Assembly (NCBI RefSeq): GCF_000721605.1
Contig: NZ_JOIZ01000019.1
Location: forward strand, 186,001-250,000
From: Streptomyces sp. NRRL S-37
Lineage (GTDB): Bacteria; Actinomycetota; Actinomycetes; Streptomycetales; Streptomycetaceae
DNA: 64,000 nucleotides
Direction of reading: 5' to 3'
Position 1 is the stretch's first letter, and the number at the start of each line of letters is the position of its first letter. Of this stretch, positions 25,842 through 35,185 are shown piece by piece. The notes beneath the pieces were generated by a model. The model saw only the letters and a list, made by a program, of their open reading frames with translations. It was not told the DNA's origin and made no database searches. The translations under genes were made by a program, and so were the position numbers.

Positions 25842-28354
25842 TGCGGATCCCGCTTTCTTGGCTGCGGGAGTACGTCGACCTGCCGGCGACGGAGACCGGC
25901 CGTGACGTACAGGCCAAGCTCATTTCGGCCGGACTCGAGGTCGAGACCGTCGAGCACCTCGGCGCCGACCTCAAGGGCCCCCTCGTCGTCGGCCAGGTGC
26001 TGACCATCGAGGAGCTGGAAGGCTTCAAGAAGCCGATCCGCTTCTGCACGGTCGACGTCGGCCAGGCCAACGGCACCGGTGAGCCGCAGGAGATCGTCTG
26101 CGGCGCCCGCAACTTCGCCGTCGGCGACAAGGTCGTCGTGGTCCTCCCCGGCGCCACCCTGCCCGGCGGCTTCTCGATCAGCGCCCGCAAGACCTACGGC
26201 AAGACGTCCCACGGCATGATCTGCTCCAGCGACGAGCTGGGCATGGGCGACGACGGCACTCACGGCATCATCGTGCTGCCGCCGGAGACCGAGGTCGGCA
26301 AGGACGCCATCGAGCTCCTCGAACTGGTCGACGAGGTCCTGGACATCGCCGTCACCGCCAACCGCGGCGACTGCCTGTCCATCCGCGGCGTCGCCCGCGA
26401 GACCGCCATCGCCTACGGCCTGCCGCTGCGCGACCCGGCCCTCCTCGACGTGCCGGGCCCCAACGCCTTCGGCCACCCGGTGAAGGTCTCCGACCCGGTC
26501 GGCTGCGACCGCTTCACCGCCCGCACGGTGACCGGCCTCAGCCCCGAGGCGCGCTCCCCGATCTGGCTGAAGCGCCGGCTGCAGAAGGTCGGCATGCGCC
26601 CGATCTCGCTCGCCGTCGACGTCACCAACTACGTGATGATGGAGCTCGGCCAGCCGCTGCACGCCTACGACCGCTCCCTGGTCCAGGGCACCATCGGCGT
26701 GCGCCGGGCCGAGGAGGGCGAGAAGATCGTCACCCTCGACGGCGTCGAGCGGAAGCTGCACGCCGAGGACCTCGTCATCACCGACGACCGCGGCCCCATC
26801 GGTCTCGCGGGCGTCATGGGCGGCGCGGACACGGAGATCGCCGACCACGACGACCTCGAGAAGTCGACCGGCGACGTGGTGATCGAGGCCGCCCACTTCG
26901 ACCAGGTGTCCATCGCGCGCACCGCCCGCCGGCACAAGCTGTCCTCCGAGGCGTCCCGCCGCTTCGAGCGCGGCGTCGACCCGCAGGCCACCGCGGCCGC
27001 CGCGCAGCGCACCGTCGACCTGCTGGTGCTGCTCGCGGGCGGCACCGCCGAGGCCGGCGTCACCGAGGTCATCGCCCCGACCGCGCCGCACACCATCACC
27101 GTCCCCGCCGACCACCCGGACAAGGTCGCCGGTGTGACCTACGGCCGGGAGACCGTCGTACGCCGCCTCCAGGAGGTCGGCTGCGACGTGTACGGCCAGG
27201 ACGAGCTGATCGTCACCGTGCCGTCCTGGCGGCCCGACCTCACCGACGCCAACGACCTGGCCGAAGAGGTCATCCGGCTGGAGGGCTACGAGAACCTGCC
27301 CTCCACACTGCCCAGGCCGCCGGCCGGCCGGGGCCTCACCGCCCGCCAGCGCCTGCACCGCCGGATCGGCCGGGCCCTGGCCGGGGCCGGTTACGTCGAG
27401 GCGCTGAACTACCCGTTCGTCAGCGAGCAGGTCTTCGACCAGCTCGGCCTGGACACCGACGACCCGGCCCGCCGCGTCGTCAAGCTGGTCAACCCGCTCA
27501 ACGACGAGGAGCCCGCGCTGCGCACCTCGCTGCTGCCGGGCCTGCTCGGCGCGCTGCGCCGCAACGACGGCCGGGGCTCGCACGACCTCGCGCTGTTCGA
27601 GACCGGCCTGGTCTTCCGGCCGCGCGAGGAGCAGCGGGTCGCCGCGAACCTGCCCGTCGACCGTCGCCCCAGCGAGGCCGACATCGCCGCGCTGGACGCC
27701 GCGCTGCCCGACCAGCCGCGGCACGTCGCCGTCGTGCTGGCCGGCGCCCGTGAGCAGGCCGGCTGGTGGGGCAAGGGCCGCGCGGCCGACTGGGCCGACG
27801 CGGTGGAGGCCGCCCGGACCGTCGCCCGTGAGGCCGGCGCCGAACTGGGCGTCCGCAAGGGCCAGTACGGGCCGTGGCACCCGGGCCGCTGCGCCGAGCT
27901 GACGATCACCGTCGACGGCGAGGACCGGATCATCGGCCACGCCGGCGAGCTGCACCCGCGCGTCCTGAAGACCCTGGGCCTGCCCGCGCGCAGCTGCGCG
28001 ATGGAGCTGGACCTGGACGCCCTGGAGCAGGTCGGCGACGACACCCCGCAGGCGCCGGGCATCTCCACCTTCCCGGTCGCCACGCAGGACGTCGCGCTGG
28101 TCGTCGACGCGTTCGTGCCCGCCTCGGACGTCGAGGCGGCACTGCGCGAGGGCGCCGGTGAACTGCTGGAGTCCATCCGCCTGTTCGACGTGTACGAGAA
28201 CGCCGAGCAGCTCGGCGAGGGCCGCAAGTCCCTGGCCTACGCGCTCCGCTTCCGCGCGACCGACCGCACCCTGACCGTCGACGAGGCCTCGGCGGCCCGG
28301 GAATCGGCGGTCACCCTGGCGGGCGACCGCACCGGAGCGGTCCTGAGGGGCTAG
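25841..28354 (+). CDS. pheT: phenylalanyl-tRNA synthetase beta subunit
   Basis: 837 residues from ATG 25841 (TGATG overlap with pheS). [16 protein letters not shown] is the standard start; a tRNA-binding (EMAP-like) domain is near 45-160 ([24 protein letters not shown]), followed by B3/B4 editing domain ([26 protein letters not shown]), B5 ([11 protein letters not shown]), the catalytic-like core ([12 protein letters not shown]) and the C-terminal anticodon-binding FDX-ACB domain ([15 protein letters not shown] ... [21 protein letters not shown]). It edits mis-acylated Tyr and completes the synthetase. Length is normal for the family. Confidence 0.97.
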
Positions 28355-28383
28355 CACCCACTTCGGCCCGCCCAGCCCAATCA

Positions 28384-28491
28384 GCCCGCCCGCCACTCCC
28401 GGCCCGCCCGCCACTCCCGGCCCGTCCGCCACTCCCGGCCTGTCCGCCACTCTCAGCCCGTCCGGCACCATCAGCCCGTCCGGCGTTTGAG
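28384..28491. repeat. 18-bp tandem repeat, six units, after pheT
   Basis: Units beginning at 28384, 28402, 28420, 28438, 28456 and 28474 follow the pattern GCCCGYCCGCCACTCCCG and decay toward the end; the last, GCCCGTCCGGCGTTTGAG, is the start of a common Streptomyces dispersed repeat. The 461 bp between pheT and the next gene otherwise holds a GGGGGTCC/GGGGGCGCAGCCCCC hairpin and the terminator at 28628. Confidence 0.85.
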
Positions 28492-28627
28492 GACAAAGGG
28501 GGTCCGGGGGCGCAGCCCCCGGGGACGGGACGGGAAGGGGCGGCGGGGGCGAAAACACAAAAGCCCCCAGCCGCCCACGAGGACAACCGCACAGAGGCCG
28601 GCCCACGGGGGGCCGATAACCACCGGA

Positions 28628-28674
28628 AACGGGGGGCGTGGGAGGCGCACAGCACGCCTCCCACGCCCCCCGTT
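28628..28674. terminator. perfect 20-bp inverted repeat downstream of pheST
   Basis: AACGGGGGGCGTGGGAGGCG (28628-28647) pairs with 28655-28674 across a 7-nt loop. It is the strongest hairpin in the gap and reads AA on one side and TT on the other, so it can act in both directions. It separates pheT from the phosphatase gene. Confidence 0.8.
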
Positions 28675-28758
28675 CCCCTCACCCCACCGGTCACCTCACT
28701 CGTTCGGGTGACTATTCGGGCCGATACGTCCGGATCAGGCCACACGGTAGACAGAATC

Positions 28759-28782
28759 AGACCGGCCTCTCGAGGCCGGTCT
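28759..28782. promoter_or_regulatory. hairpin in the 5' region of the phosphatase gene
   Basis: AGACCGGCCT-CTCG-AGGCCGGTCT is a perfect 10-bp stem with a tetraloop, 33 nt upstream of the phosphatase start and right after a possible promoter region. Role unknown: terminator, operator or 5' UTR stabiliser. Confidence 0.45.
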
Positions 28783-28815
28783 GCGCTGTCCGGGCCTATA
28801 TGGGGGGCCATCGGC

Positions 28816-29925
28816 ATGATCCGTTTCAAGCCTGGGGCTCCCCGCAGGGTGCCACCCCGGTTCCTGTCCTCACGGGTACCCACCCTCGCGGTGCCCACCG
28901 CCCTGGGCGCCACCGCGGTCGCCTACCGGCTGACCTGCCCGCTCGCCTACGACGAAGCCCTCGGCGCGCGCCTCGTCAGCAGCGCCGTGATGTGCGCGAT
29001 TGTCACCGGCCTGGTGATGCACGTCCGGCGCCGGCTGCTGCGCGAGCTGCGGCTGGTCCGCCGGGCCGCGGAGGCCGCGCAAGGCGCGCTGCTGCGGCCT
29101 CCGCCCCCGCGGGTCGACGGCCTGGCCGCCGCCGCGGTCCACCTCTCCGCCGACCCCGGAGCCCGGATCGGCGGCGACCTGTACGAGGTGGTCGCCACCG
29201 AGCACGGCGTACGGGCCGTCATCGGCGACGTCCGCGGCCACGGGCTCGGAGCCGTGACGACCGTCGCCGCCGTCCTCGGCAGCTTCCGCGAGGCCGCCCA
29301 CGACGAGGCCGAACTCGCCGGTGTGCTGCGCCGGCTGGAGCGGGCGATGGACCGGCACCTGCGGGAGCGGGCCCGCGGCGGGCACGACCCGGCGGGCGCC
29401 GCCCAGGACGGCCCGCCCGGCGAGGAGTTCGTCACCGTCCTGCTGCTGGAGGTCCTCCCGGACGGGGGTGTACGGGCCCTGAACTGCGGCCACCCCTGGC
29501 CGTATCTGCTGACCGGCGCACGGGCCGAACCGCTCGCCCGCACCGATCCGCTCCCGCCGCTCGGCCCGTTCCCGCTGCCGGCCGAACTCCCCGTCGTGCC
29601 CTGCGGGCCCCTGCCGCCCGGCGACGCGCTCGTCCTGTACACGGACGGAGCCGAGGAGGCACGGGACACCGAGGGCCGGTTCTTCCCGCTGCGGGACGTC
29701 CTCACCGAGGCCGCGCGCGAGCACCCGCTCACCCCCCGGTCCGTACTGCGCACGGTCCTCACGGCACTGCTGCGGCACACCGCCGGCCCGCCGAAGGACG
29801 ACGTGGCGTTGCTGATCCTGAGGAACGAGCGGCAGGTGGGAGGCACCCCCACGGAACCGCACGCCACCACGTGGCCGGCCACCGCGCAACCGCACTCGAC
29901 GACCCACCTCCAGTCCCCGGCATGA
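28816..29925 (+). CDS. PP2C-family serine phosphatase (RsbU/SpoIIE type), membrane associated
   Basis: 369 residues; ATG 28816 chosen because GGGGGG lies just upstream. A short N-terminal hydrophobic pair (about 25-75, LAVPTALGATAVAYRL, ARLVSSAVMCAIVTGLVM) anchors it; the catalytic domain has metal-binding aspartates in GARIGGDLYEVV and IGDVRGHGLGA, then LNCGHPWPYLL, LVLYTDGAEEARD and PKDDVALLIL. Such phosphatases dephosphorylate anti-anti-sigma proteins in partner-switching pathways that control alternative sigma factors. No anti-sigma gene is adjacent. The gene is monocistronic, flanked by hairpins on both sides. Confidence 0.92.
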   Translation: MIRFKPGAPRRVPPRFLSSRVPTLAVPTALGATAVAYRLTCPLAYDEALGARLVSSAVMCAIVTGLVMHVRRRLLRELRLVRRAAEAAQGALLRPPPPRVDGLAAAAVHLSADPGARIGGDLYEVVATEHGVRAVIGDVRGHGLGAVTTVAAVLGSFREAAHDEAELAGVLRRLERAMDRHLRERARGGHDPAGAAQDGPPGEEFVTVLLLEVLPDGGVRALNCGHPWPYLLTGARAEPLARTDPLPPLGPFPLPAELPVVPCGPLPPGDALVLYTDGAEEARDTEGRFFPLRDVLTEAAREHPLTPRSVLRTVLTALLRHTAGPPKDDVALLILRNERQVGGTPTEPHATTWPATAQPHSTTHLQSPA

Positions 29926-29934
29926 CCGGCGGCA

Positions 29935-29990
29935 CCACGCCGTCCGCCCCGCCACGGAGTGTCGGGCAGGCGGCAGGGCGGACGGCGTGG
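29935..29990. terminator. terminator after the PP2C phosphatase gene
   Basis: CCACGCCGTCCGCCC (29935-29949) pairs perfectly with GGGCGGACGGCGTGG (29976-29990) around a 26-nt loop, beginning 10 nt after the phosphatase stop codon. Confidence 0.75.
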
Positions 29991-30177
29991 AACGGGCCGT
30001 CGCACTGTACGAGGGGGAGCCGACGGCCCGGCCGGCCTCTTTCGAGGCATTTCAGTCAACCGGCCGGACACGTTCGGCGACAGCGCGCGCACACTGCGGA
30101 TTCGAGCACTCCCTTCACACCCCGTGTGAACGCGCGGCCACTACTCTGTCCGGCACCGAGCCACCGGGGGGCCCTGA

Positions 30178-31518
30178 ATGCAGCCCAATTCTCTGCTCGA
30201 CGCGATCCTCGACGAGGCCGGGATCTCGCACGCGGGCCTGGCCGCCCACGTCAACCAGGCCGGACGGGCGCGCGGCCTGTCGCTCCGCTACGAACACACC
30301 GCCGTGGCGCGCTGGCTGAAGGGACAGCGGCCCCGGGGACAGGTGCCCGACCTGATCTGCGAGGTGCTCGCCGCCCGGCTGCACCGCCAGGTCACCCTCG
30401 ACGACATCGGCCTCGGCGTGCCCGGCGAGCCGTCCGTCCCGCACACCGGCTCGCTCTCCGGGTTCGTCGAGCGGGCCACCGCGCTGTGGCGCTCCGACCA
30501 GCAGCGGCGCCCGCACATACTCGGTGCCCCCGCCGTCACCGGCACGCCCGCCGTCATGCCCGTATGGGAGTGGGAGAACCCGCCCGAGGACGTGGACGTC
30601 TCCCGTGGCGGCCGGCACCGGGTCACCCCCGGCGACCTCGACATGCTGCGTGCCGCCCGCACCCACTACGAGCAGATGTACCGCAAGGCCGGCGGCGTCG
30701 CGACCCGCGCCCGGATCGTCGGCTTCCTCACCACCGAGGCCGCCCCGCTGCTGCGCGGCCGCTACACCGACGCCACCGGCCGCCAACTGCACCGCGCCAC
30801 CGGCGGCCTGGTGGCGGTCGCCGGCATCTGCGCGTACGACTCCGACGCGCACGGCCTCGCCCAGCGCTACTTCCACCAGGCGCTGCGCCTGGCGAAGGCC
30901 AGCGGGGACCGGGGGCTCGGCGCCTATGTGATCGCGCTGCTCGTCAACCAGTCGCTGTACCTGCGGGAGTACCGGCAGGCCGTCGCCTTCGCGGAGGCCG
31001 CGCTGCGCGCCGCCGGCACAGACATCACCCCGGCCCTCGCCTCCGACCTGTACGCGATGCAGGCCAAGGCGTACGCGCACCTCGGCGACGGCGGCAGCGC
31101 GCTGTCCTGCATCCGGCGGGCCGAGCGGGCCGCCGAGCGGATCCGGCGCGGAACCGAGCCCGACGAGACCGGCTATGTCCAGCCCGGCCTGGTCAACGTC
31201 CAGGTGGCGGAGGCGCTGCTCAGCCTCGGCGAGCTGGCGGCGGCCGGGGAGCACGCGGCGGCGGCCGTGGACAACCCCGCGCACGACCGGGGCCGGGTGC
31301 ACCGGCTGGCCATGCTGAGCACCATCGAACTGCGCCAGGGGAACGCCGACAAGGCGGTGGCCGTCGCGGTGCGGATGGCCGAGCAGGCCCGGGGAATGGA
31401 GTCGCAGCGGCTGCGGGACAGACTGCGCGAGGTGCGCGAGCACCTCGTCCGCAGCGGCTGCGCGGGCACCGCCGAGGCGGCCGAACTCATCGACGGAGCG
31501 TTGCGCGTACCGCTGTAG
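30178..31518 (+). CDS. Streptomyces TPR-type transcriptional regulator with N-terminal XRE-like domain
   Basis: 446 residues, ATG 30178 with GGGGGG upstream. The first 90 residues (LLDAILDEAGISHAGLAAHVN, RYEHTAVARWLKGQRPRG, VLAARLHRQVTLDDIGLG) form the HTH-like domain found in the large Streptomyces family that includes developmental regulators such as NsdA. The rest is helical with TPR-like repeats (HGLAQRYFHQALRLAKASG, YREAVAFAEAALRAAG-like, LASDLYAMQAKAYAHLGDGGSA). Such proteins often modulate antibiotic production and sporulation. Targets cannot be predicted. It is monocistronic; the Nudix gene 145 nt downstream may or may not be co-transcribed. Confidence 0.85.
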   Translation: MQPNSLLDAILDEAGISHAGLAAHVNQAGRARGLSLRYEHTAVARWLKGQRPRGQVPDLICEVLAARLHRQVTLDDIGLGVPGEPSVPHTGSLSGFVERATALWRSDQQRRPHILGAPAVTGTPAVMPVWEWENPPEDVDVSRGGRHRVTPGDLDMLRAARTHYEQMYRKAGGVATRARIVGFLTTEAAPLLRGRYTDATGRQLHRATGGLVAVAGICAYDSDAHGLAQRYFHQALRLAKASGDRGLGAYVIALLVNQSLYLREYRQAVAFAEAALRAAGTDITPALASDLYAMQAKAYAHLGDGGSALSCIRRAERAAERIRRGTEPDETGYVQPGLVNVQVAEALLSLGELAAAGEHAAAAVDNPAHDRGRVHRLAMLSTIELRQGNADKAVAVAVRMAEQARGMESQRLRDRLREVREHLVRSGCAGTAEAAELIDGALRVPL

Positions 31519-31663
31519 CACGGGCGCGGCCCACGGCTCCCCGTGCCCGGCCGCGCGCTTCCGCCGCGCCCGCCGCTGCGCCCTGGGCTGCCTCCCGTGC
31601 GCCTGCCTGCCGGGCCGCCGCTGCTGCGATATTGCCCCCTACCCGTCGGAAGGTGGCAGAACC

Positions 31664-32209
31664 GTGCAGTGGGTGAAGCGAAACGAACAGGCTGTGTACT
31701 CAAACCGCTGGTTCAGCGTCAATCTCGCGGATGTCGAGCTGCCGGACGGCCGGCATCTCGACCACTTCCTCATCCGGCTGCGGCCCGTCGCCGTGGCCAC
31801 GGTGGTCAACGAGGCCGACGAGGTCCTCCTGCTGTGGCGCCACCGCTTCATCACCGACAGCTGGGGATGGGAACTCGCGGCCGGAGTGGTCGAGGACGGC
31901 GAGGACATCGCCGGGGCCGCCGCGCGGGAGCTGGAGGAGGAGACCGGCTGGCGGCCGGGACCGCTGCACCACCTGATGACCGTGGAGCCCTCCAACGGCC
32001 TCACCGACGCCCGGCACCACGTCTACTGGTCCGGCGAGGGCGAGTACGTCGGGCACCCCGTGGACGACTTCGAGTCGGACCGCCGGGAGTGGGTGCCCCT
32101 GAAAGTGGTCCCCGACCTGGTCGCCGCCGGCGAGGTCCCGGCCGCCGGCATGGCGGCGGCATTACTCCTGCTGCACCACCTCCGGCTCGGCCAGGACGCC
32201 ACGCCCTGA
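31664..32209 (+). CDS. Nudix hydrolase
   Basis: 181 residues from GTG 31664, preceded by GGAAGGTGG. The Nudix box is intact, G-V-V-E-D-G-E-D-I-A followed by AARELEEETGWR, preceded by the FLIRLRPVAVATVV strand typical of ADP-ribose/NDP-sugar pyrophosphatases. Substrate is probably a nucleoside diphosphate linked to another moiety. Codon 167 (32162-32164) is TTA, near the C-terminus, so full-length synthesis should need the bldA tRNA. It borders the gene-poor accessory stretch that follows. Confidence 0.9.
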   Translation: MQWVKRNEQAVYSNRWFSVNLADVELPDGRHLDHFLIRLRPVAVATVVNEADEVLLLWRHRFITDSWGWELAAGVVEDGEDIAGAAARELEEETGWRPGPLHHLMTVEPSNGLTDARHHVYWSGEGEYVGHPVDDFESDRREWVPLKVVPDLVAAGEVPAAGMAAALLLLHHLRLGQDATP

Positions 32210-33110
32210 GCCGGCCCCGGCGCCCGCACGAGGGACGACCACCGCGGGCCCGGAACCGCTGCCCGGACGCGGTCGGCCGGTTCCGCCCGACGGTTTTGGC
32301 CCGCGACCACCCGTCGTGCACGCCGGTGACCGGGGTGCCCGGACCGCGCTGACGGAACGTCCCTGCCTTGCCGCGGTCCCGTGGCAGGCGGAGACTGTTC
32401 GTAGGACTCCGTGGGCGTGCCCGTGGACCAGGGCAGGCGGGCGGCACCAGGCCTCGGACACCCTGACGCGAGTACGCCCTCCACCACCGGTTCCGGCGGT
32501 GCCGAGTCCGTGATCGTGGGAGGGCCCGTGTCCACAACGCCGCGGTCGGCCGCCTTCGACGTCAAGAACCCCTTCGCCCAAGGGCGGTTCGAGGACGGTG
32601 CCGCCCCCGCTGCCGCGGACACGTGCGTTCGGAGCGTCGAGCGGAGCCGGTCCCGGAAGCCGGACACCGGAGCGGCGGTGCGTGAGATCCACGCGGACGT
32701 GCTCGCCCTCCAGGGGGCAGAGAACGCCGACGGCCGCGTCGGCCCGGCCACGTGCGCCGGGTGCGACCGCACCGGTTACGTCGAACAGGCCACAGGGGAC
32801 GAAGTCCCCTCCGACCGCGCCGGGGGCGTCGTCCGCGCTCACCGCATCACTTCCTTCCCGCGGTCCCATGCCTTCGTGCGGTGCGTTCCCTGACCGGCCG
32901 GCGCCCGCCCTCGCGGGAGGCCCGACAGGGCGTGGCGGGGAGCGGAGCACAGGGAGCGGGGAGCACACGGGGAACCCGCGACCGGGGGCAGCGTCCTGGC
33001 AGGGGCGGCCGGGAGGCGGGGACGGTCACGGCGCGGCCGGCCCGAGGGCGCCGCGGCAGGCCCTTCCGGTCCCTTCCGCTTCCGCGGCCTCCGGGCGGGC
33101 CGGGACCGGG
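32210..33110. other. 901-bp stretch without an intact gene
   Basis: No frame on either strand shows a convincing start, ribosome binding site and domain together. The only recognisable segment is the decayed endonuclease-like piece at 32528-32734. Sequence remains GC-rich but codon periodicity is weak. It looks like a graveyard of former coding DNA between the Nudix gene and the BTAD gene. Confidence 0.6.
32528..32734 (+). pseudogene. possible relic of an endonuclease/exonuclease/phosphatase-family gene
   Basis: In one frame the sequence reads AAFDVKNPFAQGRFEDG and, about 40 residues on, AVREIHADVLALQGAEN. These match the order and spacing of the opening motifs of EEP-family nucleases (typically FNVENLFARYRF, then IREVNADVLALQEVEN), with substitutions at conserved positions. 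Downstream homology is not recognisable. A short, degraded N-terminal fragment is the best reading; chance resemblance is possible. Confidence 0.35.
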
Positions 33111-33842
33111 GTGCGCATCGGTGTCCTGGGAGGCTTCGGACTCTGGGTGAGCGGGGAGCCCGAAGCCGTCCCCGGAGGGTCGGAGCGGGTGCTGGCGTTC
33201 GTCGCCCTGTGCTGCAGGGCGGCGGTCCCCCGCCCCCTGATCGCGGGCACGCTGTGGCCGGAGTCGTCCGAGCACGGTGCGCACGCCAGCCTCCGTTCGG
33301 CCCTGGCGCGCATGCACCACGCCGGGCGGCGGGCCCTGGAGATCGGCCCGGCCGAGGTACGCCTGGCGCGCGGCACCACCGTCGACCTCCACGACGCCCG
33401 CAGGACCGCCCACCGCATCCTCGCCCCCGCCGACGCCGGCCGGCTCCCCGGGTCCGTCCTGGACATGGTCGACGTCCTCTCCGCCGACCTGCTGCCCGGC
33501 TGGTACGACGACTGGGCGCTGCTGGAAGCGGAGGACTGGCGGCAACTGCGGCTGCACGCCCTGGAGACACTGGCCGGACGGCTGATCACGGCGCGACGGT
33601 ACGCCGAGGCCGTCACCGCCGCGCAGGCGGCCGTGCACGCCGATCCGCTGCGCGAGAGCGGCCAGGTGTGTCTGGTCCGGGCCCACCTGGCGGAGGGAAA
33701 CCCTTCCGAGGCCTTCCACGCCTACGTCCGCCATGCGCGGCGCCTGCACGACGAACTCGGGCTGGAGCCGACCGAGCGGCTGCGCCGGCTGGTCGCCGGC
33801 CTCACCCGGTCACGCCACGGTGACGGCCCGCCTGGACGGTGA
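33111..33842 (+). CDS. BTAD-domain regulator of the SARP/AfsR type, stand-alone
   Basis: 243 residues from GTG 33111; longer upstream readings have poor composition and no ribosome binding site. Residues about 1-85 form an OmpR-like winged helix (VRIGVLGGFGLWVSGE, FVALCCRAAVPRPLIAGTLWPESSEHGAHASLRSALARMH), and about 95-240 the bacterial transcriptional activation domain (LLPGWYDDWALLEAEDWRQLRLHALE, HADPLRESGQVCLVRAHLAEGNPSEAFHAYVRHARRL). SARP proteins activate antibiotic clusters; this one has a poorly conserved recognition helix and no biosynthetic genes nearby. It is followed after 5 nt by a small gene, presumably co-transcribed. Confidence 0.82.
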   Translation: MRIGVLGGFGLWVSGEPEAVPGGSERVLAFVALCCRAAVPRPLIAGTLWPESSEHGAHASLRSALARMHHAGRRALEIGPAEVRLARGTTVDLHDARRTAHRILAPADAGRLPGSVLDMVDVLSADLLPGWYDDWALLEAEDWRQLRLHALETLAGRLITARRYAEAVTAAQAAVHADPLRESGQVCLVRAHLAEGNPSEAFHAYVRHARRLHDELGLEPTERLRRLVAGLTRSRHGDGPPGR

Positions 33843-33847
33843 GGGGC

Positions 33848-34051
33848 ATGGCCGCATCGGGCACCGGCGTGATGATCATCCGGGTCTGGGTGGAAGAAGG
33901 CTCCGCCCAGCCCCTGCGGGCGCACGTCCGCCTGACCGACGACATCGTCTCCGGAGCCGAGCGCAGCATGACGCTCGTCCGGGTCGACGCCGTGTGCCGG
34001 ACGGTCCGGGAATGGCTGGAGGGAATGCTCACCGACCCCGACGGGGGGTGA
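33848..34051 (+). CDS. small conserved-looking protein downstream of the BTAD gene
   Basis: 67 residues, ATG 33848 with GAGGGG just upstream, five nt after the BTAD stop. The sequence alternates beta-like segments (VMIIRVWVEEG, LRAHVRLTDD) and a C-terminal helix (VREWLEGMLTDP). Small proteins of this type commonly accompany BTAD genes in Streptomyces, suggesting a partner, but no function is known. Confidence 0.65.
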   Translation: MAASGTGVMIIRVWVEEGSAQPLRAHVRLTDDIVSGAERSMTLVRVDAVCRTVREWLEGMLTDPDGG

Positions 34052-34218
34052 CCGGCCGGGGCCGGGACCACGCGGCCGTCACACGGCGGTGACGCACCAC
34101 CCGGAACACTCGTAGTCCACCGCGCCGGAGGAACCCGGTTCAGGACCTTCCGGGCCCCCGGCGGGACGCCTTCCGCCGAGGTGACCTCCCGCGCACCCCG
34201 CTCCCAAGGAGGAGAGCC

Positions 34219-34839
34219 ATGGCCGTCCCCATGTCCGCGGACCGGCTCCTCGACTCGCTGCGCGCCGAAGGGCTCATCGTCGTCGAGCACCGGTCGTGGC
34301 GCACCCACAACCGCAACCACAAGGGGCCCTGGGGCCCCGTCCACGGGGTGATGGTCCACCACACGGTCACCACCGGCACGAAGAACAGCGTCGAGCTGTG
34401 CTACGACGGCCACTCCACCCTGCCCGGGCCCCTGTGTCACGGGGTCATCGCCAAGGACGGCACCGTCCACCTGGTCGGCAACGGCCGCGCCAACCACGCG
34501 GGACTCGGCGACGACGACGTCCTGCGCGCGGTGATCGACGAGACCGCCCTGCCCCCCGACAACGAGGCCAACACCGACGGCAACCGGCACTTCTACGGCT
34601 TCGAGGCGATCAACCTCGGTAACGGCATCGACCCCTGGCCCGAGGCGCAGCTGGAGGCGATCGAGAGGGCGGCCGCCGCCGTCTGCCGGGCCCACGGCTG
34701 GACCGAGCGCAGCGTGATCGGCCACCGGGAGTGGCAGCCCGGCAAGATCGATCCCGAGGGCTTCACCATGGCCTCGATGCGCGGCCGGATCAGGAACCGT
34801 CTGGGCGCCGCCCTGACCGGAACCTCCCCCACCCCGTAG
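34219..34839 (+). CDS. N-acetylmuramoyl-L-alanine amidase (amidase_2/PGRP fold), no signal peptide
   Basis: 206 residues from ATG 34219 with AGGAGGAG upstream. Zinc-ligand histidines are visible in GVMVHHTVT and SVIGHREWQPGKIDP; LCHGVIAKDGTVHLVGNGRANHAG is the conserved central strand region. It cleaves the bond between muramic acid and L-alanine in peptidoglycan. There is no signal peptide, as in phage endolysins, so it may derive from a phage or be released on lysis; no phage genes flank it. It stands alone on the plus strand within the accessory stretch. Confidence 0.9.
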   Translation: MAVPMSADRLLDSLRAEGLIVVEHRSWRTHNRNHKGPWGPVHGVMVHHTVTTGTKNSVELCYDGHSTLPGPLCHGVIAKDGTVHLVGNGRANHAGLGDDDVLRAVIDETALPPDNEANTDGNRHFYGFEAINLGNGIDPWPEAQLEAIERAAAAVCRAHGWTERSVIGHREWQPGKIDPEGFTMASMRGRIRNRLGAALTGTSPTP

Positions 34840-35185
34840 GGTCCCGGCGCCTTTGGCGGCGCCCACCGCACCGACGGCTCCGCGGGGCGGTGCCGACCGG
34901 GCACGAAGGGGCGCGAACGGCGGGCCGCGGTTCACGGACACCCCTTCGGGGACGGTGCGCACGATCCCCCCTCGCCACGGGCGCCGGCTCCGGCCGAATC
35001 CCGGGAGGAAGAGACACGATGGTGCAGATCGTCCGGCACGTGCCGGGAAAGACACGGCCGCGCAACACACGGAAGAGGGGCCCGCTGAAGCGGACGAGCG
35101 CCAGGGGCGGACAGGCCTTCCGCTGTCACTGGCACAGGCTGCTCACCCGTCTGGAGGCCCACCGCGGCATCACCCGGCCCAGGAA

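Noticed and set aside
28638..31676. 1012-codon plus-strand open frame across the phosphatase and regulator genes
   Set aside because: Arg/Pro-rich shadow frame of two well supported genes and the gap between them.
32598..33110. N-terminal extension of the BTAD protein to an upstream start
   Set aside because: The extra 170 residues are Pro/Arg/Ser-rich with no ribosome binding site; the winged helix begins right after GTG 33111.
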